34,477 bases of DNA from positions 1-34,477 of the IMG/VR virus record IMGVR_UViG_3300038566_000030, one strand, 5' to 3'. Shown in pieces: positions 6,637 to 15,170 of the stretch. Position 1 is the stretch's first letter, and every line of letters begins with the position of its first letter. Both the position numbers and the translations under genes were made by a program. The notes under the pieces were generated by a model. The model saw only the letters and a list, made by a program, of their open reading frames with translations. It was not told the origin of the DNA and made no database searches. The DNA comes from a virus.

Positions 6637-8522
6637 CCAACACACGAGTAGTTAGTAAGAATCTTGCAGGTGAAGAAGACCTCCTGTACGGTGAGGGACA
6701 AGTAGTTCAGTCTCGTAATGGTGGTAACTTTAACATCACGCAGATTCGTACTATATACCCTGCTAACTCATTAGCTGAGCGTGATGCGCTAGACACTGAC
6801 CGGTTTAAGAAGTGCGCGGTCTACGATGGCTCAGGCAGTGTAGACTTTTATGAGTTTGACGGCGCCGACTGGGTGCTGTGTAAGATACCGACAGAATTAC
6901 ACTTCGCAACAGTCGCAGAACTAAAAGCAAGCACAACAGTTCAAGTAGGCGACTTCGTAACAATAGAGTCATATACAGTCACTAATAATTCCGGCACTAT
7001 GTTCGGTAAAATCGTAGCGGGTGGCACAGGTACTGATGACGGCGGTTTGTACATCGATTTAACCGCGAGTAGTCTGCAGTTTAAAAGAGTGTCTGCGGAA
7101 CCGATAACTCCGCAAGAATATGGAGCAGAAGCAGACGGTGTTACAGATGACACGGTAGCTGTAAATAAAGCAATGACCAACTCAAGTTATATGTTGAGAG
7201 GGTCTTATGCTGTATCAGCATCTGTTATTATTAACAGCGAAACTAACGGGTTATTTAATAATGCTGAGCTTGTTGCAGTAACAAATGACTTTGACGTGCT
7301 TGTTGCGAAAGAGAAAAGAGACTTCGAAACACAAGGTGTGTTAAGGGTAACGGGTCCAGATCAGTCTACTCCTGAGTCAGGAACTGGCGCCGGGCTGAGC
7401 TTCTTTGACTCTAATAGATACACTATGTCTACGGTTATAGTGACAGGCCTTAAAGACGGGATTGTATGTGATGGAACAACAGTACCAGCCGGTCTATTAG
7501 CGGGGTTTAGAGGCCGTCAAGGTCGTTGGGTCATGCCTACTGTTTATAAGTGCGGAACTGGTATTCAAGTTTTAAGAAGGTCTGAATACACTCTCTGGGA
7601 AGCTCCTCAAGTCACACAAAATACCGAAGTAGGTTTTGTTCAAGAAGCCGGTAATACAAATGTGGTTGGTGGTAATATTCAAGACAACCAAAACGGAGTA
7701 TTACTACAAGGCAGCGGCAGCGGTAACGCATGCCATGGTATGTTCACAAGCGTTAGCATAAATCACAACATAGGCTTTAATTTGAAAGCGCTGGATGTTG
7801 AGTTAGGTCATACAATAAATGGTTGTCATATATACGGTGACTCTGCGGCTGCGGGTACAATAGATATTATTGGAAGCACTGGTATAAATATATGCAATGG
7901 AATCATAGATGCACAGATAACACTAGATGATACTGGCTCTTCAGCTCTAGCAGGTTGGAATAATATATCAAACAACCACATAGAGCCTAACTATGCGGTA
8001 CTGATCGACGCTACGGGCACATCTAGAGAAAAGACGGTGGTAAAAGATAACTTTGAAATAGACGGCGATGCCTGGGGCTTTAATGATAGTGCATTTGTAT
8101 CTGTAAGAGCTGACCAATCAGGAGAGCCCTCGCAGGTTATACCCGATAGTGTACTAACAACCGTTATACTCGGAAGTGAGCGGGAAGACAATAGAAAGCA
8201 GTATGATGCTACAACTGGAGTATTTACTGCGCTATACTCCCAGCTTGTCACAGTATCAACGTCGATACAAGTTGCTTTTTCTGGAGGGACATTTACAGAT
8301 GGGTATATCGGCATATATAGAGGGTCTACGGTCGTTGCTTTCTTGCCGCTAGTAGCAACGGCAGCTTCAGGTACATTTGCTGTGTCTAACGGGTCTATAA
8401 CTTTGTCATTGCAAAGCAGCGATACTATAAGCGTAAGAGCGTATGTTAATGCAACTGCTGGTACTATTTCTATAACGAACGACGAGGCGACCAATATATC
8501 TATAACATCCGCTAATAGCTAG
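6633..8522 (+). CDS. Tailspike with beta-helix (depolymerase-like) domain
   Basis: The 629-residue protein has an N-terminal virion-attachment region (about 1-30, NLAGEEDLLYGEGQVVQSR) that closely resembles the N-terminus of the SGNH tailspike at 21054. A short beta domain follows. At about residue 158 begins the cap of a pectate-lyase-like right-handed beta-helix: PQEYGAEADGVTDDTVAVNK. The helix part runs to about residue 480 with short repeated strands rich in Gly and Asn. The C-terminal 130 residues form another beta domain. Such spikes bind and often cut a surface polysaccharide of the host. The enzyme activity and its sugar cannot be read from the sequence. It overlaps the adaptor gene by 4 bp. 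Confidence 0.82.
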   Translation: MTNTRVVSKNLAGEEDLLYGEGQVVQSRNGGNFNITQIRTIYPANSLAERDALDTDRFKKCAVYDGSGSVDFYEFDGADWVLCKIPTELHFATVAELKASTTVQVGDFVTIESYTVTNNSGTMFGKIVAGGTGTDDGGLYIDLTASSLQFKRVSAEPITPQEYGAEADGVTDDTVAVNKAMTNSSYMLRGSYAVSASVIINSETNGLFNNAELVAVTNDFDVLVAKEKRDFETQGVLRVTGPDQSTPESGTGAGLSFFDSNRYTMSTVIVTGLKDGIVCDGTTVPAGLLAGFRGRQGRWVMPTVYKCGTGIQVLRRSEYTLWEAPQVTQNTEVGFVQEAGNTNVVGGNIQDNQNGVLLQGSGSGNACHGMFTSVSINHNIGFNLKALDVELGHTINGCHIYGDSAAAGTIDIIGSTGINICNGIIDAQITLDDTGSSALAGWNNISNNHIEPNYAVLIDATGTSREKTVVKDNFEIDGDAWGFNDSAFVSVRADQSGEPSQVIPDSVLTTVILGSEREDNRKQYDATTGVFTALYSQLVTVSTSIQVAFSGGTFTDGYIGIYRGSTVVAFLPLVATAASGTFAVSNGSITLSLQSSDTISVRAYVNATAGTISITNDEATNISITSANS

Positions 8523-8538
8523 TCGATACTATGGACTG

Positions 8539-8868
8539 TTGGGAGATTTACTAAGGGAGCTGTTTAACTTCGCAGCTCCTAGCAAATACTTTAGTTACAG
8601 CACTCAGCTACAAGGAGTGTCACTAATAGGTAGCATGAATATGCCAGGTCAGCAGCTTGACGCGATAGCGACAAAGACAACAGTAGCAATAGCTACAGCT
8701 AGCACAGGTTTAGTTACACACCTGCAGGTCGTCCAGAGCACCTTAGGTATTATCGCGTCACTTGTGGGCATCGCCCTTACCTCTATCTTAGTGTACAAAG
8801 AGGTTAAGACACTAATAAATAAGGCTAAGGAGCATAAAAGGAGGCACGACGATGACAGAGAACTTTAG
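8539..8868 (+). CDS. Small membrane protein with a charged tail
   Basis: The frame gives 109 residues if the TTG at 8539 starts it, or 77 from the ATG at 8635; neither has a well-placed ribosome binding site, so the start is open. One clear membrane segment spans LGIIASLVGIALTSILVY, preceded by an Ala/Thr-rich helix (TTVAIATASTGLV) and followed by a strongly charged tail (KEVKTLINKAKEHKRRHDDD). This could be a holin or spanin-type protein, or a virion membrane component. A separate 3TM holin candidate lies at 22846, which argues against this being the main holin. It overlaps the next gene. Confidence 0.5.
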   Translation: MGDLLRELFNFAAPSKYFSYSTQLQGVSLIGSMNMPGQQLDAIATKTTVAIATASTGLVTHLQVVQSTLGIIASLVGIALTSILVYKEVKTLINKAKEHKRRHDDDREL

Positions 8869-9595
8869 AGGTGCTAGAGCAAACCAGGACTATATACTAG
8901 CTGCAGGCTTGGATAATGTACCCGGCTCTACTGTACATGCCATACAAGGCTCAAATGGGAGCCTAGCTACTTCACGCCAGACTCTTGCTCCTTTTCTGTC
9001 TGGCCGGTACGTGTATCCTTCGGATGCTGGAGAGGTTATGTCTATAGCCTCAGATAACGCTGCCGATGTGGGTGTACTCATCCGGGTTAGAGGCTTAGAC
9101 ACAGACTTCTTAGAGAAAACCGAGGTTGTTGAGCTAGCAGGTACAACGCCCGTAGCACTGACTGGGCTGTGGTCTCGGATAAACGAACTACGGAACGTAG
9201 GAGGCTCTGAACACTTAGGGCAAGTTACGGTGAGTAATGGTGGAAACACTTATTCTGCGGCAGGCCCAGAAGAGCAACGGTCTTTGTTAGGAGTCTATAC
9301 GGTACCTGCGGACAAGGTCGCGCAAGTACTGAGTGTTATAGGCACCATGGTGAGATCAGGAGGTACTGATGCTAATGTGGTACTCTACCTTTCCCTTCGC
9401 GCACGTCCCGTAGGTGCTGCTATCACCGACTTTGCTTTTGGGGTCCAGCGTCAAGGTGATAACAGTATAGAGTTTATAAACACTGCACCCTCACAGATTC
9501 CTGGGCGTACTGACATTGAAATATCCGGAGAAGCCTCAGCTACTAATAATAGTGTACTAGCTCGAGTAGGCTTACTACTCACAGAGGTTAGATAA
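8852..9595 (+). CDS. Virion structural protein, unknown role
   Basis: The 247-residue protein has an excellent AGGAGG ribosome binding site inside the end of the preceding gene. It is rich in Val, Gly, Ser and Thr, with alternating strand patterns throughout and no enzyme motif. The segment LLGVYTVPADKVAQVLSVIG and the final beta region resemble subunits that decorate virions. It lies between the membrane-protein gene and the large tail protein, and its TAA overlaps the next ATG (TAATG). I do not recognise its family, so a neck, fibre-base or decoration role is a guess. Confidence 0.5.
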   Translation: MTENFRGARANQDYILAAGLDNVPGSTVHAIQGSNGSLATSRQTLAPFLSGRYVYPSDAGEVMSIASDNAADVGVLIRVRGLDTDFLEKTEVVELAGTTPVALTGLWSRINELRNVGGSEHLGQVTVSNGGNTYSAAGPEEQRSLLGVYTVPADKVAQVLSVIGTMVRSGGTDANVVLYLSLRARPVGAAITDFAFGVQRQGDNSIEFINTAPSQIPGRTDIEISGEASATNNSVLARVGLLLTEVR

Positions 9596-11466
9596 TGAAG
9601 CTCCAGGCTTTTGACGGTGGTTTAGCCACCAGGAAAAGACCCCAGTTTATCGGGGCAAACCAGGGCGTGGTCTATACTAATATAGATAACGAGAAGGGTA
9701 CTCTTACGCCAGTTAAAGGTAAGAGGGCAACTACTATACCTAATGCTAAGTACTCCGCATACTATGATGCTAAAGACCAGTGGGTTAGCGCGGATATAGA
9801 GACTGAGTGGGTAGAGTATAACAAGATTATGTACTCTACCGACGGTGTAGCACCTAAGAAGTTTGATGGGACTACGACTTCTAACCTAGGTATAACGCCT
9901 CCTACACACTCAGGCACACTAAGTAAAGTAAATGACTTTGACCAGCCTAATGAGATCACCCTAACTTCTAATACTGCAGGCGGGGACCTACCGGTACAAA
10001 ATGAGTACTATGCTATTGTCAATGCTACAGCAGCGGCGCAGTCTAACGCGCTGTACGCCGCAATAGACGAGGCAGGTTCCCCTTTCTTCTTCGCTGCAGG
10101 AGTAATCCCAAGGTTCACAGGTACCCCCGCTACGCGCTCAATAACTATAGCTAACCCTACAGGTATTGCGATACAAAGTGGAGGAGTCCAGGTTTATCGT
10201 CTATACGAGTCTAAGTACCGATATGTAGGTACATTAGCTACTTCGTCTAGTTCAATCACTGACTCTGTCTATGATATCAGCGGGAATGCTGAGTTAGACG
10301 AGTCAAAGTTTGGACCTTTACAGGGTACTTATACTTACCAGCTTACCTACGTAAATAGCTCTGATGGCTCAGAGTCTGCACCGAGTCCAGTGAGCGCAGA
10401 GGTAGAGGTAGAGGGAGAAATTAACCTTACTAGCCTGCCCGTATCGAGTGACCCTCAGGTGGACAAGAAAAGGTTGTATCGGATAGGTGGGAATAGCACA
10501 GCGTACACTAGAGTTGTAGAGCTACCTAACTCTACCTCGTCATATCTGGACAGCCTCAAAGACACAGAACTAGAGGGGTCGGGGCTAGAGACCGCAGGGT
10601 CAGGCGCACCACCCCCAGGTCTACGGTACCTTACCGAAGCCTACGCGATGCTCTTTGCAGCAGACGGTAACAAGCTAAGGTTTACGCCAATAGACCAGCC
10701 AGACTCCTGGCCTCCTTTGTTCTTCCTAACTTATGCTAGCCCTATAACGGGCATAGCCTCAGTAGCTAATGGGGTATTGGTCTTTACAAAGTTCACGGCT
10801 CATTTAGTTACGGGGACAGGTCCTAACTCGTTAGCTACGCAGCCTCTTAGGGGCGACCAGGGTTGTATAGCTAATAGCTCTATCCAAGACTTAGGAGACG
10901 CGGCTATATGGGCTTCTACTGATGGGCTATGCATATCCAACGGTAATGACGCAAAGGTTATAACTAAGGATGCGCTAGGTAAGATTAGCCTCTCCCCTGT
11001 TAGTTCTGCGTTACACGATGAAGTATACTACGTAGTTAACGCAGACAAGTCGATACTTGCGTTAGACTTTAGGTACGGCTTGGTCATTAAACAACTAGCT
11101 CTTGGAGTAGAGACCCTTAGCGTAGGGTTAGATACCCTCTATGGTTGGGCAGAGGACGTGACTTATGAGATGTTTGCAGGTACAATTTCAGAGTCTCTAA
11201 CCTTTAAGAGTGCACGCTTTGTAGAAGGTAGAGCAAGCGAGTTAAAAACATATAAAAAGGTGTACATTTATTCTAAAGGCGATATAATATTAAATATATT
11301 AATTGATGATGTGCAGGTGGCAAGTAGGTCATTAACTGACGAGGGGATTACTACGGTGCAGGTTCCTCAGGAGCTACAACGTGGGGCCTTTATACAGTTT
11401 GAGCTATCTGGCACAGGTGAAGTCTATGAGCTTGAGTACGAAGTAGGTAGAAGACAAAATGGCTAA
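9595..11466 (+). CDS. Large tail protein, possibly tail nozzle / tubular
   Basis: The 623-residue beta-rich protein starts with a region (MKLQAFDGGLATRKRPQFIG, then GVVYTNIDNEKGTLTPVKGK) of the type seen in nozzle proteins that close the tail of short-tailed phages such as P22 gp10 and T7 gp12. A repeated domain follows: about residues 190-225 (VQVYRLYESKYRYVGTLATS) is echoed at about 290-320 (KKRLYRIGGNSTAYTRV), suggesting an internal duplication. After about residue 340 come segments with a propeller-like pattern (ALDFRYGLVIKQ, ISNGNDAKVI). The family placement is inferred from length, order and pattern. Confidence 0.55.
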   Translation: MKLQAFDGGLATRKRPQFIGANQGVVYTNIDNEKGTLTPVKGKRATTIPNAKYSAYYDAKDQWVSADIETEWVEYNKIMYSTDGVAPKKFDGTTTSNLGITPPTHSGTLSKVNDFDQPNEITLTSNTAGGDLPVQNEYYAIVNATAAAQSNALYAAIDEAGSPFFFAAGVIPRFTGTPATRSITIANPTGIAIQSGGVQVYRLYESKYRYVGTLATSSSSITDSVYDISGNAELDESKFGPLQGTYTYQLTYVNSSDGSESAPSPVSAEVEVEGEINLTSLPVSSDPQVDKKRLYRIGGNSTAYTRVVELPNSTSSYLDSLKDTELEGSGLETAGSGAPPPGLRYLTEAYAMLFAADGNKLRFTPIDQPDSWPPLFFLTYASPITGIASVANGVLVFTKFTAHLVTGTGPNSLATQPLRGDQGCIANSSIQDLGDAAIWASTDGLCISNGNDAKVITKDALGKISLSPVSSALHDEVYYVVNADKSILALDFRYGLVIKQLALGVETLSVGLDTLYGWAEDVTYEMFAGTISESLTFKSARFVEGRASELKTYKKVYIYSKGDIILNILIDDVQVASRSLTDEGITTVQVPQELQRGAFIQFELSGTGEVYELEYEVGRRQNG

Positions 11467-12040
11467 CGAAAGTATTGTAGCTGTCCCATTGAACCTTGAG
11501 AACCCTGAGGTTCTCAAGCGCTTTTTACGTACCTTAGTAGAACGCTTGGACATTGTTCTAGGTTACAGAGGTACAGGTAATGACGCGGCTCTTACTCGTA
11601 ATCAGCTTCGGAGCACCGAAGATACTCTGACTAGTGTAGCTAACGATGTCATAGGGCTTACTAGCGGGGTAGAAGAAAACACTGAAAGTATTAGGAATAA
11701 TACTACAGCTATTGAAGTTAATGCTAAAGATATTAAAGAAGTAGAAAAGTACTGGGCACCGCAAGAACTTGGAGCAGACTACTATGACTATGAGTTTACC
11801 GATTGGGCAGACCTTGTTGGTAACTTTGAGTTTAATGTAAATGGGGCTGCGGTGACCAATCCTCCTTATGTCGCATTAGGTGGCACGATGTACCGGAACT
11901 TTGTACACAGTGTACCCACAATTAACGGCGGCATTGTTCAGCGCTTGGTGGTTATAGACTCAGGTACAAACATCCAGGCGTTCCAGCGAGCAGGTAACAC
12001 GTTCGCAGAAGCCGTAGCAATAGGTTGGTTAACACTATGA
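11459..12040 (+). CDS. Coiled-coil short fibre-like protein
   Basis: The 193-residue protein starts within the last codons of the preceding gene. Residues about 45-100 have a heptad-like helical pattern (VANDVIGLTSGVEENTESIR and onward) that suggests a trimeric coiled coil. A small C-terminal beta domain follows, ending in IQAFQRAGNTFAEAVAIGWL, a pattern seen in knob-type tips of phage fibres. It may be an auxiliary fibre or spike-attachment protein. The stop overlaps the next start as ATGA. No sequence feature settles the role. Confidence 0.5.
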   Translation: MANESIVAVPLNLENPEVLKRFLRTLVERLDIVLGYRGTGNDAALTRNQLRSTEDTLTSVANDVIGLTSGVEENTESIRNNTTAIEVNAKDIKEVEKYWAPQELGADYYDYEFTDWADLVGNFEFNVNGAAVTNPPYVALGGTMYRNFVHSVPTINGGIVQRLVVIDSGTNIQAFQRAGNTFAEAVAIGWLTL

Positions 12041-12870
12041 GTAGCGTACAAGTTATCTCTGACATCTGCGTAGGTAACAAGCAGGACAACCGAGAGGCTA
12101 TCTTAGCTTATGAAGAAGTGGCTAAGGAGTTTCCACAGGTCGATATACCTGTGACCCACCATATCCATGGCGGTATGTACGGCAGAGAGATAACTATTCC
12201 TGCAGGTACTATTATAACAGGGCAGCTTTACAAGTTTGACCACTTCGATGTTATGATAAGCGGGGATATCACAGTGTCTACTGACACGGGTGAGACCAAG
12301 AGGCTTACAGGGTATAATTGCTTCAAAGGTCTGTCAGGTAAGAAGCGCGCGGGTTACGCTCATGCAGACACAACGTGGATAACCTTCCACGCTGTAAAGG
12401 GTACTGACGGTGAGGAGATTCAACGGTTCTTAACTGTAGATAGCTTTGAAGACCTACGGAAGTTTGAAGCATTAGTTAACCGTGAAGACTACAAGCAGAT
12501 GATCGCAGCAACTCAGATGACTGAGGAGCAAGTAAGGCAGCAGGTGGAGAATACTGAAGACCTGGTACAGATGCCTGAAGGGCACGATCATTTTTACGTG
12601 TCCGACTCTCTACTACAAGGTCAGGGCTTCTTTAGCTCTACTAAACTTTTAGCAGGCTCGCTAGTCTGCCCTGCCCGCTTAGAGGGCTTACGTACTCCTG
12701 CGGGTCGCTACATAAACCATGCGGTAAACGCGAACTCTAGGATGCGAATCACTGCTGAGGGTGTCTATGTAGAAGCACTGCGAGACATCGAAGCACATGA
12801 AGAGATAACAATCAACTACCGACGTTTACTTAGTGATAGACGCGCAAAGGGGGATTTATGTCAGGAATAG
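12037..12870 (+). CDS. Cupin-SET fusion protein, candidate lysine methyltransferase
   Basis: The true start is the ATG at 12037 (ATGA overlap with the preceding stop), giving 277 residues. Residues 41-120 have the layout of a phage cupin: HHIHGGMYGREITIPAGTII, then HFDVMISGDITV, then GKKRAGYAHADTTWITFHAV. Residues 186-262 have the signature of a SET domain: GQGFF (195-199), RYINHAVNANS with the NH-x2-N pattern (227-231), then RDIEAHEEITINY with the terminal Tyr261. SET domains transfer methyl groups to protein lysines using S-adenosylmethionine. The linker region is helical. Its place between fibre and ejection genes suggests action on virion or host proteins, but the target is unknown. Confidence 0.72.
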   Translation: MSSVQVISDICVGNKQDNREAILAYEEVAKEFPQVDIPVTHHIHGGMYGREITIPAGTIITGQLYKFDHFDVMISGDITVSTDTGETKRLTGYNCFKGLSGKKRAGYAHADTTWITFHAVKGTDGEEIQRFLTVDSFEDLRKFEALVNREDYKQMIAATQMTEEQVRQQVENTEDLVQMPEGHDHFYVSDSLLQGQGFFSSTKLLAGSLVCPARLEGLRTPAGRYINHAVNANSRMRITAEGVYVEALRDIEAHEEITINYRRLLSDRRAKGDLCQE

Positions 12871-13508
12871 CCACAGCTATAGTAGGTTCGGCTGTAATAG
12901 GTGGGGCGGTTGCGTCTAACTCTGCCTCTAAAGCTGCTAAGTCGGCCAAGCAATCGTCAGACGCACAGATGCAGTTTGAGTACGATAAACTAGCTGAGTG
13001 GGAAGAAGCCTATGGACCGATTGAAGACAACCTATCACAGTACTACCAGAACCTTACACCTGAGTACTATGAGGTCCAGGGTCTAGAAGCTTTTGAGCAA
13101 GAGCAACAACAGTCGCTACAAACGGTTAGAGAAAACCTAGCTCAACGAGGCATTGGTGACAGTGGTATAGCCGCGCAAGCTGAGATACAGTTTGGTCAGC
13201 AAGAAGCCTTAGGTCGAGCTAAGATAAGAACAGAAGCGCCGCGTAAAGTGGCGGAAGAACAAGCGAGGTTCTTACAGGTGGGCTTAGGTCAGGACCCTCA
13301 GGGTTCTGTGTCTCAAACCTTAGCTCAAAATACTCAGTACGCCCAGAACGTTGCAAGAACTGCAGAGCAACAAGCGGGCCAAGCTGTGGGTTCAGCGGTC
13401 AAAACAATTGGTACAGGTATAGCAGATTACTTACGTACTCCTACTCCTCCTGTAGACGCTGGGGCCACCTCAGCTAATTACTATACAGATTACTCAACTA
13501 CAGCGTAG
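12858..13508 (+). CDS. Internal virion / ejection protein, small
   Basis: The 216-residue protein starts with a Gly/Ala-rich hydrophobic stretch (GIATAIVGSAVIGGAVASNS, about residues 3-22) that could insert into a membrane. A long helical region rich in Gln and Glu follows (QQQQSLQTVRENLAQRG and further). This composition, and the place just before two larger helical proteins and the portal, fits the small ejection protein of the channel through which short-tailed phages inject DNA. It overlaps the end of the SET gene. No family was recognised with confidence. Confidence 0.55.
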   Translation: MSGIATAIVGSAVIGGAVASNSASKAAKSAKQSSDAQMQFEYDKLAEWEEAYGPIEDNLSQYYQNLTPEYYEVQGLEAFEQEQQQSLQTVRENLAQRGIGDSGIAAQAEIQFGQQEALGRAKIRTEAPRKVAEEQARFLQVGLGQDPQGSVSQTLAQNTQYAQNVARTAEQQAGQAVGSAVKTIGTGIADYLRTPTPPVDAGATSANYYTDYSTTA

Positions 13509-13517
13509 GGGACAGAG

Positions 13518-15170
13518 ATGAGTACACTAGGAGCAAGCATAGGAGCAGGTTTAGCTCAAGGTGCTGAGGCCGTCCAGGCGTATGAGCGTGCAAGGCCTGA
13601 GCGAGAGCTAAGATTAGCTGAGGCTAAGAATAGACAAAGACAGTCACAGCTTGCACTTGATGAGTTCCAGAGCCAAGCGGGTAACCGTATGGAGACCGCG
13701 GACCTCGAGCTACAACAACTACAGTATCAAGTAGGTAAACAGCAAACTGAGAACCTTAAGAATGATACCTACCAGGCCTTTAGACTATTCAATGCTGATG
13801 GTGATACCCGGCATATGAATAACTTCTTAGCTAGCGCTAAGAAAAACCCTAAGGGACAGAAGATGTGGGGAGGTTATGCTAGGTTTGACCCTGTCACTGA
13901 AGAGAACCGTGACCTACTGAACGCCGCAAACATTGAAGACCCTATCGAAGACCTCAAGGGTAACTTTGTTATAGCTACTGGTACTAATGGAGAGCAACAG
14001 TTAGTTCGTATGGACAAGCTCCAGGCCAGTACAGGTTATACTTCTATGATGACCCAGCAAGAGCTTAAGGATGCACAGCAACGTGCAACTATAGCTAACC
14101 TCATAACAGGTCCTCGTTCAGCCGACACAACTTTGATTCGTGATATAGCTAAAGAGAACAAGATTAGCTTAGCTGAGGCTACTAAGATTTTCAACGAGTC
14201 TAAGCGTCGCCAGGGTGGTTCAGCGCTAGAACGTATAGCGGCTAACATCCGGTCTAATAACCCTCAGATGTCTGAAGAAGAATCTTTGGTACAGGCTAAG
14301 CAAGTTATGTCATCAGGGTCTGCATCAGAGCGTGAGGCTCGTGAGTTAGCTACGGAAGAGAACATCCCTTACAAGGAAGCATTAGACCGGGTGAACCGTC
14401 GTAAAGAACGTACAAGCCCTCGTAAGCAGTTAGATGAGGCTAGTGACACTAGAGCTCGCCTAGACAAGCTAGGTGACAAGTCTTTCTTCGACGTTGACCT
14501 AACTGATGATGCGGCTCGACGTAAGGCTGGACCTCTTATCGTAGAGCTTGAGAAGCTTACAGGCCGTGAGCCTACCACTGAAGACAAGCGTGTAGCTCGA
14601 CAGATACGCGATCTGACTGCTTTAGGTAACACTGCGGGTACGGATATAACAGCTGAAGAGACTGGTATAATTGACCGTATCTTCAAGAACGTTAAGAAGT
14701 ATGTCTCTGATGATGTAACGGGTGGTGACAAAGCTGCTGCAGCTTATGAAGCTTTCCGTAACGTGTTTAGACATGACCTATACGGTGCGTCATTAACAGC
14801 TACAGAGAATAAGAAGTTTGAAGCTGCTATGGGTAACCTGGGACAGCAAGCCGGCCCTGTCTTAGCTCAGCTCAATGAAGCTATGGGTTCTCTTAAGAAC
14901 CAGCTCCAGGCAGTCTACGACACTAACGACGAACACATAGCTTACTACTACTTTGGTAGAAGCTTAGATGACTTGGACAGAGCTATTGAGCGTATCGATG
15001 AGCGTATCGAGACGGTTGCAACAGTTGAGCCTGAGGAAGTCGTTATTAAAGGTCAGACTGAAGAAGAACAGAAAGCTGCAGAGATAAAAGCTAAGCAAGC
15101 TGAGTGGGCTAAGAAGACTCCTGAAGAGAAGCAAGCTGAGCTTAGTAGAATATTCGGAGGGGCTAAATAA
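13518..15170 (+). CDS. Internal virion / DNA-ejection protein, medium
   Basis: The 550-residue protein is almost wholly helical. It begins with a small Gly/Ala-rich segment (TLGASIGAGLAQGAEAVQAY) like the gene before it, and continues with long charged coiled-coil stretches (about 30-80 and 480-545). The end is rich in Lys, Glu and Ala (QKAAEIKAKQAEWAKK). A GGGGACAGAG ribosome binding site precedes the start. Its stop overlaps the portal start as TAATG. Composition, size and the neighbourhood of two other such genes argue for a protein packed in the head and ejected with the DNA. Confidence 0.55.
   Translation: MSTLGASIGAGLAQGAEAVQAYERARPERELRLAEAKNRQRQSQLALDEFQSQAGNRMETADLELQQLQYQVGKQQTENLKNDTYQAFRLFNADGDTRHMNNFLASAKKNPKGQKMWGGYARFDPVTEENRDLLNAANIEDPIEDLKGNFVIATGTNGEQQLVRMDKLQASTGYTSMMTQQELKDAQQRATIANLITGPRSADTTLIRDIAKENKISLAEATKIFNESKRRQGGSALERIAANIRSNNPQMSEEESLVQAKQVMSSGSASEREARELATEENIPYKEALDRVNRRKERTSPRKQLDEASDTRARLDKLGDKSFFDVDLTDDAARRKAGPLIVELEKLTGREPTTEDKRVARQIRDLTALGNTAGTDITAEETGIIDRIFKNVKKYVSDDVTGGDKAAAAYEAFRNVFRHDLYGASLTATENKKFEAAMGNLGQQAGPVLAQLNEAMGSLKNQLQAVYDTNDEHIAYYYFGRSLDDLDRAIERIDERIETVATVEPEEVVIKGQTEEEQKAAEIKAKQAEWAKKTPEEKQAELSRIFGGAK

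Noticed and set aside
7991-8494. 167-residue reading frame on the minus strand
   Set aside because: Antisense to the tailspike gene, Val/Ser/Thr-rich, with no start signal.
12025-12036. Earlier TTG start of the cupin-SET gene
   Set aside because: The ATG at 12037 overlaps the preceding stop as ATGA, the pattern used throughout this genome.
14369-14731. 120-residue reading frame on the minus strand
   Set aside because: Shadow of the ejection-protein gene with low-complexity Ser/Arg-rich translation.
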